Program-made: the position numbers and the translations under genes | The notes under the pieces: generated by a model | What the model was told of the DNA's origin: nothing | What the model saw: the letters and a program-made list of their open reading frames with translations, nothing else | Database searches by the model: none | In this document: positions 21,784 to 32,665 of the stretch, piece after piece | How the letters are laid out: every line of letters starts with the position of its first letter | Position numbering within the stretch: the first letter of the stretch is position 1 | Origin: Erodium maritimum | Lineage: Eukaryota; Streptophyta; Magnoliopsida; Geraniales; Geraniaceae | NCBI GenBank assembly: GCA_963921825.1 | Contig: OY997596.1 | Coordinates: forward strand, 9,677,001 to 9,741,000 | Reading direction: 5' to 3' | Length of the DNA: 64,000 nt

Positions 21784-22444
21784 GAGGTTTCACACCTCGG
21801 ACTGTACGTCAATTAGGTGGGGAGAGTCGAGTCGGTAGAGTCCCGTCGTACGTTGGGTACGCAGGTTGGGAACCGTGTGTAGACCCGTGGTGTTGTGAGT
21901 CCTGCTTGTGTTTGTGTGTATGTGCAGTGTTTTATTGCTGGCTTGCTGATTGTTGTTGCTGCTTGAAACGTTTTTAAGCTGTCGCGGGTCGACTCAAGAG
22001 CGCTCCTGTAGTCGAACGTGACGGTGGTGACGTCAAGTCGGTACAACGTAGTTCGGGGACGCCTGGATCGGGTTGTAACTGCGTGATGTCAAGTCTGAGG
22101 TTTTAAAAATTAAATGGAGAAAGCTTTAAAATTGGTTGGCCCGGCGGGCGTGTTTTAATTTTGTTTGACGCCGTGGGCGTGTGTGTCTGATTGTGTTTGG
22201 CCCGGTGGGCGTAGTTCGGTGTTGGTTGGCCCGGTGGGCGTGTATTGTTGTTACTCGGCCGTGTTGGCTTGTATTTGAGGTCGGTCTGGAGTTGCTGTAA
22301 CTGTGTTATGTGTTTGGTGGTCGTTGTCTGCGACGTACTAGTGTACGGGTCGCTATTAGTCGAGAAAGTTATGAGTACCCTAGGGTAGACATAGCGGGTG
22401 TAAGTAGTGCGAGTTTATCACCGCTAGGGAATCAGGGTCACTGG
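21784..22444 (+). other. Gypsy-C internal non-coding segment
   Basis: GT-rich sequence where gag would be expected. GGCCCGGTGGGCGT-like words recur near 22138, 22198 and 22226. No gag motif (retrotrans_gag or CCHC knuckle) is visible in any frame. Confidence 0.5.
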
Positions 22445-22716
22445 TTTGGCCCGGTAGGTTGAATGGGACGGTCTGGTCGCCGGCCCGGCAAGGGGTCTGG
22501 CAAGACTTGGACGCCGACCCCGTAAGGGGTCCGGCAAGGCGTTGTCGCCGGCCCGGTAAGGGGTCCGGCAGGGTTTGGTTGCCGGCCCGGTAAGGGGCCC
22601 GAAAAGGGTTGGATGCCGGCCCGGTAGGGGGCACGGCCCAGCCTGGTTCCCGGCCCGGAGAGTGGCACGGCAGGGGTCGTGTGCTGGCCTGGTCCAGTGA
22701 GCCGTCTTCAATTTTC
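22445..22716 (+). repeat. 34-bp minisatellite, eight units
   Basis: Units start at 22445, 22479, 22513, 22547, 22581, 22615, 22649 and 22683, with core GCCGGCCCGGTAAGGGG. Because 34 is not a multiple of three, all three minus frames stay open through the array, so the overlapping minus-strand frames here (22380-22718) are not evidence of a gene. Confidence 0.92.
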
Positions 22717-23640
22717 ATTGGTTGTTCTTTTTTTTGTTTCCTTGTGCGTTTAGGTTTGTGGTTGTGTGACTCGGTTCACGTTCGTACAGTTTGAGCGTTG
22801 GTTTTACGTGTTTGTGTTCGCGGTTGTGGGTTGTAAAGGCCGTAGGCCTGGTGTACGGTTGGGTTGTTGTTGAGTTTTTTCGCTTACGTACTATTATAAT
22901 TAAGGCATTAATAGCGTGAGCAGTGGTGTTTTACTGAACTAAGGAAGTGTTTCCCGTGTCGAGGTTTGTCTTACGTAAGCGAGTACTTGAGGTGTTGTTG
23001 GCGTGAGCAGTGTGACGTTTGGCATCCGGTCTTGAGGTAGTGGTTTGCCCTGGCTAGATCGGTAAGTCTTTAGTGTGTTACTAGTATGCCATAATCGAAC
23101 GGGTGTCCGTGGAGGTGAGCATAATGCTCATCCCCTTTACTACTTTTCCCGCAAGGGACGAGTAGCGAACACTGGTTTGGTTGCGGAAAGTTACAAGTAA
23201 ATGCCTAGAGGACCGTGTGAGGGTTACACTTGACCTTACCAGGGTGACTAATGGAGTGGGTGTTCGTCTTCCGATTTTGGGCGTCAGTTTCATTGGATGC
23301 CGGGATATCACACTCGTTTGTTCGTCGAGTTGTGCTGAGAGGTTGGGGCTGAGTTTAGAGCCGTTGAGTCCACCCCTGCGTCGGGACACGCCGGTTGGCG
23401 GTGGGGTGGTGTTAACTAGGGCTGTCGTGCCTGCGAAGTTAGAGAATCGAGCGGTTACAGGAGGTTCGAGAGAGGGCTCAAGAGCCCTGATGCTGGATCG
23501 AGTCATCACCCCGAGGATTTGGGTGTGTTCGGAATTGGTAAGCACGGTAATGGTGGGGGAGCGAGGTCTTAGTGAGACCGCGAGGTTCCATGAAGTTCGG
23601 CAGCGACTAAGCTGGTACCTGTGTCCGTGGGAAGGATACT
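22717..23640 (+). other. Gypsy-C internal segment with LTR-like patch
   Basis: No clear gag or pol motif. At about 23090-23160 the sequence GTCCGTGGAGGTGAGC...GCTCATCCC...CTTTTCCCGCAAGG resembles the LTR passage ATCCGTGGTGGTGAGC...GCTCACCC...CTTTTCCTACAGG at 21465-21514. A plus frame 23181-23660 is open but unrecognised. Confidence 0.45.
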
Positions 23641-23649
23641 ACGAAACGA

Positions 23650-23700
23650 CAGCAACGTAGTTGTGGGAATGGATTGGCTGGCAATGTGCCGAGCCAATAC
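23650..23700 (+). pseudogene. Gypsy-C protease remnant
   Basis: Reads VVVGMDWLAMCRA, the conserved GMDWL motif near the end of Ty3/gypsy protease domains. Nothing of the DSG-type active site upstream is recognisable, and RT, which normally follows, is absent. Confidence 0.6.
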
Positions 23701-23969
23701 CGACTGTTACTGGCGACGAGCTGCGAGAGTCGCAGTAGTCACGCCTGACAGTGCACGTGGGTAGCACTAAGAGGAGCACAACATCAGGTGGCATGTCTAG
23801 TGGAGCGGGATGCGGAGAGTGGTCGCGGAGTTAGTATCGCGATGCCTCACTCGTCGGCAGGTGAGAGCCAAACAGCAGCGTCCCGCTGGTTTATTGCAGC
23901 CACTGCGGGCTGCACCGTAGAAATGGGGGCACGTCACGATGGGTTTCGTGAGCGATTAGCCGAGTTTGG

Positions 23970-24516
23970 CTAAAACAACAGCTTTCAGGCCAGTATCATG
24001 ATGGCACCGTTCGAAGCGTTGTATGGTAGGCCGTGTCGATCGCCCGTGTGCTGGGCAGAAGTGAGAAATAAGAGGTTACTGGGTCTGGAACTGGACCGAG
24101 AGACAGCTGAGTTGGTCGTGCCAAAGCGTGAGCGGTTGAAGACCGCACAGAGTCAGCAGGAGTGATGCTGACTAACGGCGCCGACCTCTCGAGTCAGCAA
24201 TCAGTTGTCCTGTATCCCTGGAGGTGAGTCCGAAAGATGGACTAATGCGTTTCAACCGCGGCGGAGGCGGGTTAGCCCCGCGGTGTATCAGGCCTTTAGA
24301 GGTTTTGAGTACGTCTTTGAGTGGGCAGATGTCGAAGTGACGGGTGATGCCCCGTGTAAGGAGAATCTGATGTGGGAAAGGGATCCACGAGAGTAGGTCC
24401 TGCGCGGAAAGGTTATCCGCTTAGAGCTGGTGTTGTGGCGACACCACGAGGCCGAGTCGACTTGGGAACGCGAGGACGAGGTTCGCGCGAAGTACCCCGA
24501 CCGGTTCAACTCCTGA
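23970..24516 (+). pseudogene. Gypsy-C integrase C-terminus and chromodomain
   Basis: About 23975-24165 reads SIMMAPFEALYGRPCRSPVCW then LELDRETAEL, the integrase C-terminal signature of plant chromoviruses. The frame is lost, then 24310-24513 reads ADVEVTGDAPC, a stop, and VLRGKVIRLELVLW, HHEAESTWERED and KYPDRF, a chromodomain-type end just before the PPT. A chromodomain would direct integration to marked chromatin. The catalytic integrase core (DDE) is missing. Confidence 0.82.
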
Positions 24517-24550
24517 AGTACGTTGTTTTAAATTTCGGGGACGAAATTCC

Positions 24551-24566
24551 TTTAAGGGGGGTAGAC
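24551..24566 (+). other. Polypurine tract of Gypsy-C
   Basis: TTTAAGGGGGGTAGAC immediately before the 3' LTR TGTAAAG. Confidence 0.82.
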
Positions 24567-27500
24567 TGTAAAGACCGAGAAAAATTTAACGTTTAAATTA
24601 TTAAATAATAACGTCGAGGTTGGGAACGAGTTTGTTTTGTGTAAAAAAATAAAAAATAAAATAAAAAATAAAATAAAAAAACTGGGCTTGTTCGTTCTTT
24701 GGGCCTAGCCCAACCAGCTGGCCCAAACCCTGGGTATAAATACCCACTTTTAGGGTTTTAACCCTAAATGGTCTGCCTCTTCTCTCACGCACACAGCCTC
24801 CTCCCTCTTCCCTCACGCCCACGCCGACCTCCCTCCTCAGCTCCGACCCGCGCCCCCCTCGTCTCCACGCCGTCCCCGACCTCCCAACCCCGTCCTCCCT
24901 CTTTCCCCTCCACTTCTCGGTCCAATCGGCCGGCCGTTCCCTGCCGCCCGAGCTCTGTCGCCGGCCGTTCCCTGCCGCCCGAGCTCTGTCGCGCCTCTAC
25001 GGACTCGCCGGCTCCATCCCCGAGCTCCTCTCGCCTCTCTCTCCCGAGCCTCCATCGCCGGCCTCACTCGAATCTGAGCCGCCGCCGCCGTCCTCGATGG
25101 TAGCGAGGCCGGAGCTACCTCGCCGTCGCCGGCCACGCCCTCGTCCCGAGCCGTGGTAGTTTCGCCGGCGCGAACTCAGATCCGGGACGGACCCGTTCGT
25201 CTTCGTCCAGATCTGGAACTGGCGAGAGACCCATACGCTCCGCCGTGCCCCGCCGCCCTTACTTCCCTACGGTGAGCCACCACCGTGAGTCTCCGGCCGG
25301 CTTTATCGCTGTCGAGGGTCGTCGGATTTTCTGACCGAGCCCTCCCTCTCCCTTTCGTTGTATTTTCGACTTATGTTGAATCTGTTAGTGCGAAAACAAA
25401 ACTGTGAATCTGGATCTGTTTGGTTGGAATCAAAATCAGGGTTTTTGGAAAGAAAAGATTGTAAAACGAAAAATCAGATTTAAAGAAAAAGGGATTTAAA
25501 ATAAAAAGCAATTAAAATCAATTTAGTTTTAAAAACGGTTTTAAATAGAGGAGTTTGAGAATCAAATTTGTAAACGGGATTTAGGGATGGCTGTTCAAAA
25601 ACCGAACTTAATTCATTTTGGGCTCAAGGGATCGGAACAGAAACAGATTTGAAATAAAAGGGAATTTGATTTGAAACAAAAACCGTTCTGTTTTGAATAA
25701 AGGGTTATTAATCGGAATTGGGAACGAATCTGGAACGCTGGTTAAAATGGACTGCTAACTGGGTTTAAAAAGGGAACAAAAGCGGACCGCTGAATCGGAC
25801 CTCGGGATTCGTGCATTGGGACCGTGCCTCGCATGCACCGGTTTCTGTGCTCGGGTATTCAAACCCGATTCGCCGTGACCCCGCTTTTATCCCGCTCGTG
25901 TTTAAAGGACAACTGTCGGTTTTAAACTGGTTTAATCGTGACCTTTAAATTAACCTGGGAACCGCCTCTAATTATGGCTTTCGTGTTATCTTTAGCGTCC
26001 GGCTTCGATCGAATTGAAGCCCGGAGGTAGCGAGCCAGAACGTCAGCAGCTAGGAAACGTAGCGGGTGTTCTTCGGTTGAGGTAGGGAAAAGTAGCCGGA
26101 TCTCGGCCCTGACTAGGGAAAGTTAACAGTAGAATTGCATGTGACACCGGGGTGTCGTGGGTTAAGTAGGTTTATCGAATATTAGAAATTCATGATACGG
26201 GAACGTAGCGATTATGAGAAATGCATGATACGGGAACACGATTGATGAGTTGCAAGCGTGTTTCATTGTTGAGTTTGGGTGGCCATGAGTGCCCGTGGGG
26301 TTGTTGAACCCGTGTCTTTACCTTTGGTGTTTGGGCGGTCTTGAGAGCCGTGTACTAAGGTTGGTGTCTTTGGCTGGCCTGACCGAGTTAGAGTCTCGGG
26401 GGGGTTGCAAGCTTTATTTAGCTGGCTTACGAGTTAGAGTCTCGGTAAGTTGCAAGCGTGTCTTATGGTTGGTGTCTTGGGAGGCCGTGAGTGCCTATGG
26501 GGCTGTTGAGTCCGTGTCTTACGGTTGGTGTGTCTTGGGAGGTCGTGAGTGCCTGTGTGGCTGTTGAGTCCGAGTTTTACTGTTAGTGTCTTGGTGGCCA
26601 TGAGTGACTGTGAGTGTTGAACCTGTGTTGTTACTGGTTGTTGAACTTGCTTGTGATTGTGATTGTGTTTGTGGTTACTTGAGGTTGGGGGCCCGCTTCA
26701 TGAAACGGGGGTCCACGAGCACACGCGTCTGCATGTTCAGACAGGGTAGGGGGCCCGCCCGCCAATAAAGGGGTCCTGGTCGCGCGTGTGTGGTTTGGGT
26801 TTGTGAGCATACTTTGGCTGGCTTACGGGTTAGAGTCCCGGTAAGTTGCACGCATTCTTTGGCTGGCTTACGAGTTAGAGTCTCGGTAAGTGCAAGCATT
26901 TTCCGGCTGGCTTACGAGTTAGAGTCTCGGTAAGTTGCAGCATTCTTGGGTTGGCCTGACCGGGTTAGAGTCCCGCGAGGGCGTGAGCATTCTTGGCAGC
27001 TGGTTTGTGATCCTTTGTGATCTTGTTTGGTGTGCGATCCGTCGTGATGTTGTTTGGTGTGTGATCCCTTGTGATGTTGTTTGGTGTTGCGTAACTTTCT
27101 TTTGAGTCCTTGGAAGAGGTCGTCAATGGTTGTGTCGGGTCTACTTTACGTGTTAGGGTGTCGAGTTGGTCAGGGAAGGCAACAGTGGGTGTATGTTTAG
27201 TTAGAGTACTTGGGTTGGGGATGGTGTTCCCCGGTGTTGAGTTGTTGTTGGTGTTACTTGCTTTGTCTGCTAATTATGTCGTAGTCAGTCTGTTATCCGT
27301 GGTGGTGAGCGAACGCTCACCCCTAGCTGCTTTTCCTACAGGTATTGTTCGTGGGACGGACTAGGTGAGCTCTCGAAGCTTGTGGAGCTAGGAGCGGAGT
27401 CCGGGTTTTGTCTTTTGAGTCTAGTGACGGATACCTTGTACTTTTGTCCACTTGTTAGGACGTGTTTTAAACTGGAATTATTATTTTGTTGAACAAATGG

Positions 27501-27596
27501 TACTTTTAAAGTGTTTATCCAAAACAGGTTTCATCGTTTTATTGTTTTTAAAACGTTCGCGTCCCGAGTTCGGTTTATTAAAATTGGGGCGTGACA
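24567..27596 (+). repeat. Gypsy-C 3' LTR (3030 bp)
   Basis: Collinear with the 5' LTR but shorter. It lacks the paired GGAGGCATATGACC repeats and part of the G/T-rich repeats, and has a short local duplication of GGCCGTTCCCTGCCGCCCGA around 24930-24985. Ends GGGGCGTGACA before TSD TTAGA. Confidence 0.95.
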
Positions 27597-28517
27597 TTAG
27601 ACCTCTTGGTATTAACATAATATATAGAACTTGAGGCATTGTTACCCATATCTAATATGTACAATCCTCCAACCAAGTTAGTACTAGCATAATACATATC
27701 ATTGCATAGAACATTGAAAACTCCATTTCCAATATTAACATTATATCATTCCTTGTCAAACACGGATACAGATATAATATTCATACTAAAGGTAGGTATG
27801 CAATATAAATTATACAATACTGAGATAAGGCCACTTGGCAAAGCAAGACTCATGGATTCTACAGCAGTTGCGACAACTCTGAGGTCTACTTCACGCTTTC
27901 AAAACCTCTCATACTTTCAGCCACTATACGTTAGTGCATGTGTGAGATTCAGTTCTAGTATCTAATACCCATGAATTTTTGGAAGTAGAGAGATGTGGCT
28001 CTATAGAGTTAATACCATATGAAGGCATGGTCCCACTACCCTTCCTTAGATCATCCAGGTTTCCGGATGAAGGTGAAGTCCTACTACCCTTCTTCAGATC
28101 ATCCAGGCTATCTGATGAAGGCGCAGTCCTGTTGCCCTTCTTCAGATCAGCCGTGAACTTCCTATAATCCCAGTTCCAATGACCAGGTTGTTGGTAGTAG
28201 AAGCAGACATTCTCAGGTGTATCATCTTTCCCGCAAAGTGCACTTGGGCCCCGCCCTTGCCACTTCCAATTCCCTTGTGGACCATTAGAATATCCTTGGA
28301 TCCCAGATCCCTGATATTCTTCTCAGCTAGTTAATGACACTTCATGTAACTCTGATATGGTCTTAGAGACAGCCTTGTCAAGGACATATTCTTTGCGTTC
28401 AGACTTGAGGAATATCCTCAAAATTTTGTACCAGTCCAAATAGTTTGTCCCATTTAGCTTCACCCTATCAAGAATGGTTTTTAATGACAAACTCTTAATG
28501 TTCGCTGAATTTGCCAT
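27597..28517 (-). pseudogene. Copia-A1 gag, protease and pre-integrase region
   Basis: Minus strand. Gag starts at 28517 (MANSANIKSLSLKTIL, LNGTNYLDWYK) and is short: it jumps from VLDKAVSK to TISELHE, missing the central segment kept in Copia-B. The knuckle near 28190-28150 reads CFYYQQPGHWNWDY, so two Cys are lost. Three 16-residue repeats (DDLKKGSRTAPSSGN-like) follow at about 28150-28015. The protease site near 27975 reads SWVLDTRTESH (Gly of DTG replaced by Arg). It is cut by Gypsy-C at 27597 and continues at 18411. Confidence 0.88.
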
Positions 28518-30001
28518 TTGATCTACAACAGATAAAATTCAACCAGTAAACTGAATAAATTTTATGAAGATCAAGCTTAAACACCAACAATCGATTTTAT
28601 ACCTTTAGAATCTAAAACCAAGATCCTTGATTCGTTCGATCAAGCTGAACGAAGGCTCACCACTTAATCGAGCTATGTAGGTAGGACCCCGTCCAATCAC
28701 ATCCAATGTGACTCTTGGCTAGGGTATGTACTTAAGTACACGACTTACCCTATCTGATACTCTAGCTCAACCCTAGCTGAGAATCGTAGTCGGGTCCACC
28801 AATTTTCAACTATGACCCGCCACTATGTAGGTGCTCCGCTAAGGCGCACGACACCCACATATGTCGTCCAAACCTACTACCCCGCTTTCCCATGGATGCT
28901 CCGCTAAGGCGCACGACACCCATAGGATGGGGAGGTAGTAAGGTGTTGATAATTGGGAGGTATCGGACATGAACCGGTTTTACTTTTTCGGTTGTGTTTA
29001 AAACTTTTGGCACATCCTAGATGCGATGAGCAAATCAACTACATTCCAAATGTAATGATGCCTCCAATTACATCCAATGTAATTCTTCCTTCGAACCCGT
29101 CAGCTACATCCAATGTAATGACGATTCTAAGGGCTCACACACAAGGATTAAAAATCCAATTTTATCTTTGCATGTGAGGTGATATGCTCGGTAAATAAAG
29201 TTAAGCATGCATTTCTAAAACACTTAGAATTAATAATTCATAAACTAAACCAAGCATAAAGCGATAAATGTGCACATAATAGCCCTTAAACTAACTCCCA
29301 CTAGCTTCTTGAGCTCCACCGACTCCAAGCCGATGCCAACACCCGAAAAGCCACCAAAAATACAATTCAATACACGACTCGCAGGCCGGGAATAAATAAA
29401 TATTACAAATAAGTGGTTCGACGACCACACCTTGAAAGAATAATCACACGCTAACTCTAACGGCTCGCAGGTCTTGAAAAGTACTAAATTATTAAAACGA
29501 GCTCGGGGCTATTATGTACACCATGCCAACATCACATCACACATCATGTTATCAAAAAAGCATGTTATAAACATCATGTGATTTTCCGGTTTTAATTAAT
29601 AATTAAGATCCGATTTTTTTATGCTCGATTTATCGAAACCGTTCAAAAATGAAAGTTTTGAACATTTGATCTTCGAGTTCGTTATGACAGTTCCAAACTC
29701 TTCATAGCTAACAAAACGGTTTAGCCTTGGCATATTAACCATCCAATGGTCATGCTTGGCCTAGCTCTTTCCAACGGAGCCCCGTTCGGTCTCGGTTTCG
29801 GCTCCCCGAGAGTCCCGTTCCCGAGACCCGAAAAATCAAAGTTTTTCAAAATTTCCAGATTTGAAATAATTTTCAAAAATTAATTTTACATGCATTAAAT
29901 CCATAAACAAGAATTTAAAACATGTTATCAAACAATTTGGCAAATTAACATGTTAAAACCGAAACTTTCAACACCGTCTTGTGAATCCCGAAGGTAGCAC
30001 G
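28518..30001 (-). other. Copia-A1 5' leader
   Basis: About 1.5 kb, non-coding. Quasi-palindromes at 28698-28710, 29040-29054, 29069-29081 and 29105-29117. Direct repeats GCTCCGCTAAGGCGCACGAC at about 28833 and 28897. Collinear with the leaders of Copia-A3 and Copia-B. Confidence 0.82.
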
Positions 30002-30014
30002 ACTCTGATACCAC
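30002..30014 (-). other. Primer-binding site of Copia-A1
   Basis: Minus strand GTGGTATCAGAGT next to the LTR end, complementary to initiator Met-tRNA with one mismatch at the last base. Copia-A3 has the exact form at 62437-62449. Confidence 0.88.
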
Positions 30015-31690
30015 TGTTGGGTCTCGAGGTAGGGTTGGAGATGAACCAACTTGCAGTAGAAAATCAATAAAAACCAAGAGACGATTAAAACCATGAAACA
30101 ACTAACAAATAATGGATTCACAAGAGAAAAATTCAGCTCTATTTCTTACCAAAACAAGAACTCCGGGTAACGAATGACTGGCTTGACTCTCCAAGACGCC
30201 TTCGTATCCACATGGGAATTAAAGCCACATAGTTCTTCTCTATGAGGACTCAAGAGCACAAAGATAGAGGTGGGAGCTTGCCTTGGCCGAAATTGCAAAG
30301 GAGAAGAGGGAGAATTTGTGTTTCCTATTCTTGTCTTGTGTTTGTTATGTTGAAAAAAGATTACTTAAACATAATAAACCCCATACTTGTACAACTAAAG
30401 GCATGGGAGAAGCATGGTGACAAGTAAGGTGTAAATAGGACAAAGTATGGCTAAACAAGATGGGGTTAGGTGATGAATCACCAAAACCTTAATCCTTGTC
30501 ATGCTTACTTAGTACTAATTAATCAAGACTTGATTAATTAGTTAAATGGGCCTTGGTTGCATGAGCCTCTCATGGGCCTCTTAGAACATGGCCCGTGGCC
30601 ATTTCCAACAAGGTCCCGTGATTTGCTCATCGCCTCCAAGCCTTCCATACAGGAAATGTCCAACATTATCCGACGCGATCAATCCCAAGACTCCAAGCCT
30701 TGTCTCGATCCGTAATGTCCTATTCACTTACGGGCACATGACCCAAAACTCAGTTTTGGTCATGTCCCGAGACAACTCCCTTTTAGCAATTCTCCATAAA
30801 TGTGTTAATGAGTTTCTTCCTCCGGTGTGACCCTTAGGTTTATGCATGTCAATAGGTCAAAGTAAAATTCCATTTTACTTTATCCTATATAAGTGGTAAC
30901 TAACGAGACTTTTGTATTGCCTGACACTACATAACGAATCGACCCTGTCGACTCTAACCTTTTCGTCGTCTATGTCACTATCATTTTATCTCCGATATCC
31001 TGATTGAGATAAGGCATAGAGCCGTCATCCCTATTATTCTCAATCATTGTTCCTTGATATGTGAGATGACTGAATATATGATATCCAGTATCATGTTATT
31101 CTTTCAGTCACTCTCGATCAAGCAGACGAGAACCGATATCTTTCCCATACCTCAGTATGAGGGATAAATCCCTTATCCGTCTTTCGTGCCACTTATGTAG
31201 CCCGTCCCTAAGCCAATCCTGACCGTTATGGAAGCCCTGTTACGAACAATGTTAGGCTCAGGTCAAACTCAGTTGTTGACTACATAGCGATCACAAACAC
31301 TCATTGGTCTAAGGATGCACGACAAGCTATGACACGGAATATGTTCATGACTTAATCTATGGCACATATTCAGGGCCGGTCGTCCAATATCATGTCCTAC
31401 ATGATATCTATGATCAAACTCCGGAATCCCATTCCAATGACTAACAGAACGTAAGGCATAAAGAGCCATCTTTCATACTAGTCGCTTCTAGTGAAGCTTT
31501 GTTGACTAGGGAGCCATCGAGTGTGATCTATCTGGATCTATTATTCTATTCGCATTGTGGGCATAGATCAGAGCACACATCGATATATTACTCCAACACA
31601 TAAGTAATATAAAGCCGCTTTAATTTTATTGCTAATGATGATATATACATTTGAACATTTACGATTGAACTACGGGCACTAAGACTAACA
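30015..31690 (-). repeat. Copia-A1 5' LTR (1676 bp)
   Basis: Bounded by TGTTGGGTC (left) and ACTAACA (right). Collinear with 5557-7258. Palindrome intact at 30514-30542. Confidence 0.95.
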
Positions 31691-31695
31691 TGAAG
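31691..31695. repeat. Right target site duplication of Copia-A1
   Basis: TGAAG, against TGAAA at 5552-5556. Confidence 0.6.
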
Positions 31696-32345
31696 ATGAT
31701 GCCAACATCTACCTGGGTAGACTTGCGACCAAGTAAGGACTTGTCATGTTTGAACTTAACTCTGCTGGAAGGGAAATCATAGGGAATACTAGGAAGAAAT
31801 TGGGAATCTAAAGAAAAGATAATCTCATTCGAACTCACCCCCTTGTACTCCATTTTCTTTAGGATCAGATTGGCCAATTGGACACCCTCTTCTCACACCT
31901 CTAGCCTTACACCTGAGCTGGCAAAACTCATATTTTCAATAGGTACATCCTCCACTCTTAACTTTGGATCTTTTGTTACTAAACATTTGGGTCATCATGC
32001 TAGATCATGTGCAACAAAGTTTCCTATTGGTTTTCCCTCCCTCATCACTGGTTTGATCCTGATTCAACATCCCAACATTTTGTGAGACTCTGATATCGGG
32101 GGAAAGAGGTCTGCTCAGATTTCTTTCACCATGAAGAAGTCACGACTTTGAGCAAGAAACCAACAAGCTAAGGGGGCTAAGTCTATCTAGACTCTGTTAA
32201 GAGGAAATTCAATGCTATAATTACTGCCATGGACAACACTAAGAAGATGATGGATGTTCTTGTTCAAGATCTGCAAACTCAACATGCCAAAGAAGATGTT
32301 GCGGAAGATGTCGATGCAGAAAATTCCTTTACTGAATCTGACCCT
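31691..32345 (+). pseudogene. Env-like ORF remnant of a Sirevirus-type element
   Basis: With frameshifts, the plus strand reads RLANWTPSSHTSS, then ELAKLIFSIGTSSTLNFG and KFPIGFPSLITGLIL (31860-32085). This resembles the 'putative plant transposon protein' domain in the env-like frame of Sireviruses. A charged C-terminal part (AMDNTKKMMDVLVQDL, AKEDVAEDVDAE) ends at a stop near 32350. Assignment is from remembered family patterns and moderate. Confidence 0.45.
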
Positions 32346-32665
32346 CTCTAAAGTTATGTTCTTTTTCGTCCCTATTTACTGTTTAAACACTTTGGTGGAC
32401 TATTTGTATGTGAACTATCTTTTCCTCATGCTTGTCCTACCTATCTTTGGATGTTGTATTAAGTTACTTGCTAAAATACTCTAGATGCTTCTGAAATTCT
32501 GATCAAGTGCAATAACAAGATGTCCCTTAAGATGTTAGAGCTTGTCTAATGACATATTGATGTATTAACAGAAAGTTAAAGAAAAATGAAATAATTAGGC
32601 AATCACAACAACACACAAGATTGATTACCCAGTTCGGTATACCATACATGCATTTAGGGGCACTG
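32346..32665. repeat. LTR-like sequence beside the env remnant
   Basis: Contains ATTACCCAGTTCGGTATACC and GGGGCACTGTGC (32619-32665), a pattern I associate with Sirevirus LTR ends. No paired LTR or TSD was found. Confidence 0.35.

Larger units (their letters stand above)
18412..27596 (+). mobile_element. Gypsy-C: chromovirus with ~3-kb LTRs, internally deleted
   Basis: 9185 bp, nested in Copia-A1. LTRs begin TGTAAAGACC and end GGGGCGTGACA (18412-21766, 3355 bp; 24567-27596, 3030 bp), with TSD TTAGA. The PBS is complementary to initiator Met-tRNA and the PPT AAGGGGGGTAGAC lies before the 3' LTR. Only 2.8 kb of internal DNA remains, with traces of protease, integrase C-terminus and a chromodomain; gag, RT and RNase H are gone. 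Long LTRs plus a chromodomain fit the Tekay/Del branch of plant chromoviruses. The branch is inference. Confidence 0.95.
5557..31690 (-). mobile_element. Copia-A1: Ty1/copia element split by two nested elements
   Basis: Minus-strand LTR retrotransposon. In its own direction the order is 5' LTR 31690-30015, PBS, leader, gag, protease, integrase, RT, RNase H, PPT, 3' LTR 7258-5557. LTRs start TGTTAGTC and end GACCCAACA (CACCCAACA in the left copy). Target duplication is TGAAA (5552-5556) and TGAAG (31691-31695), one mismatch. Gypsy-C interrupts it within the gag-pre-integrase coding region and Copia-B interrupts it between integrase and RT; removing both restores collinearity with Copia-A3 at 57367-62449. 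All coding parts are broken. It is flanked by unrelated Sirevirus-like debris on both sides. Confidence 0.93.

Noticed and set aside
22380-22718. Three overlapping minus-strand frames of 76-112 codons
   Set aside because: They are produced by the 34-bp repeat, which stays open in all three frames. Not a gene.
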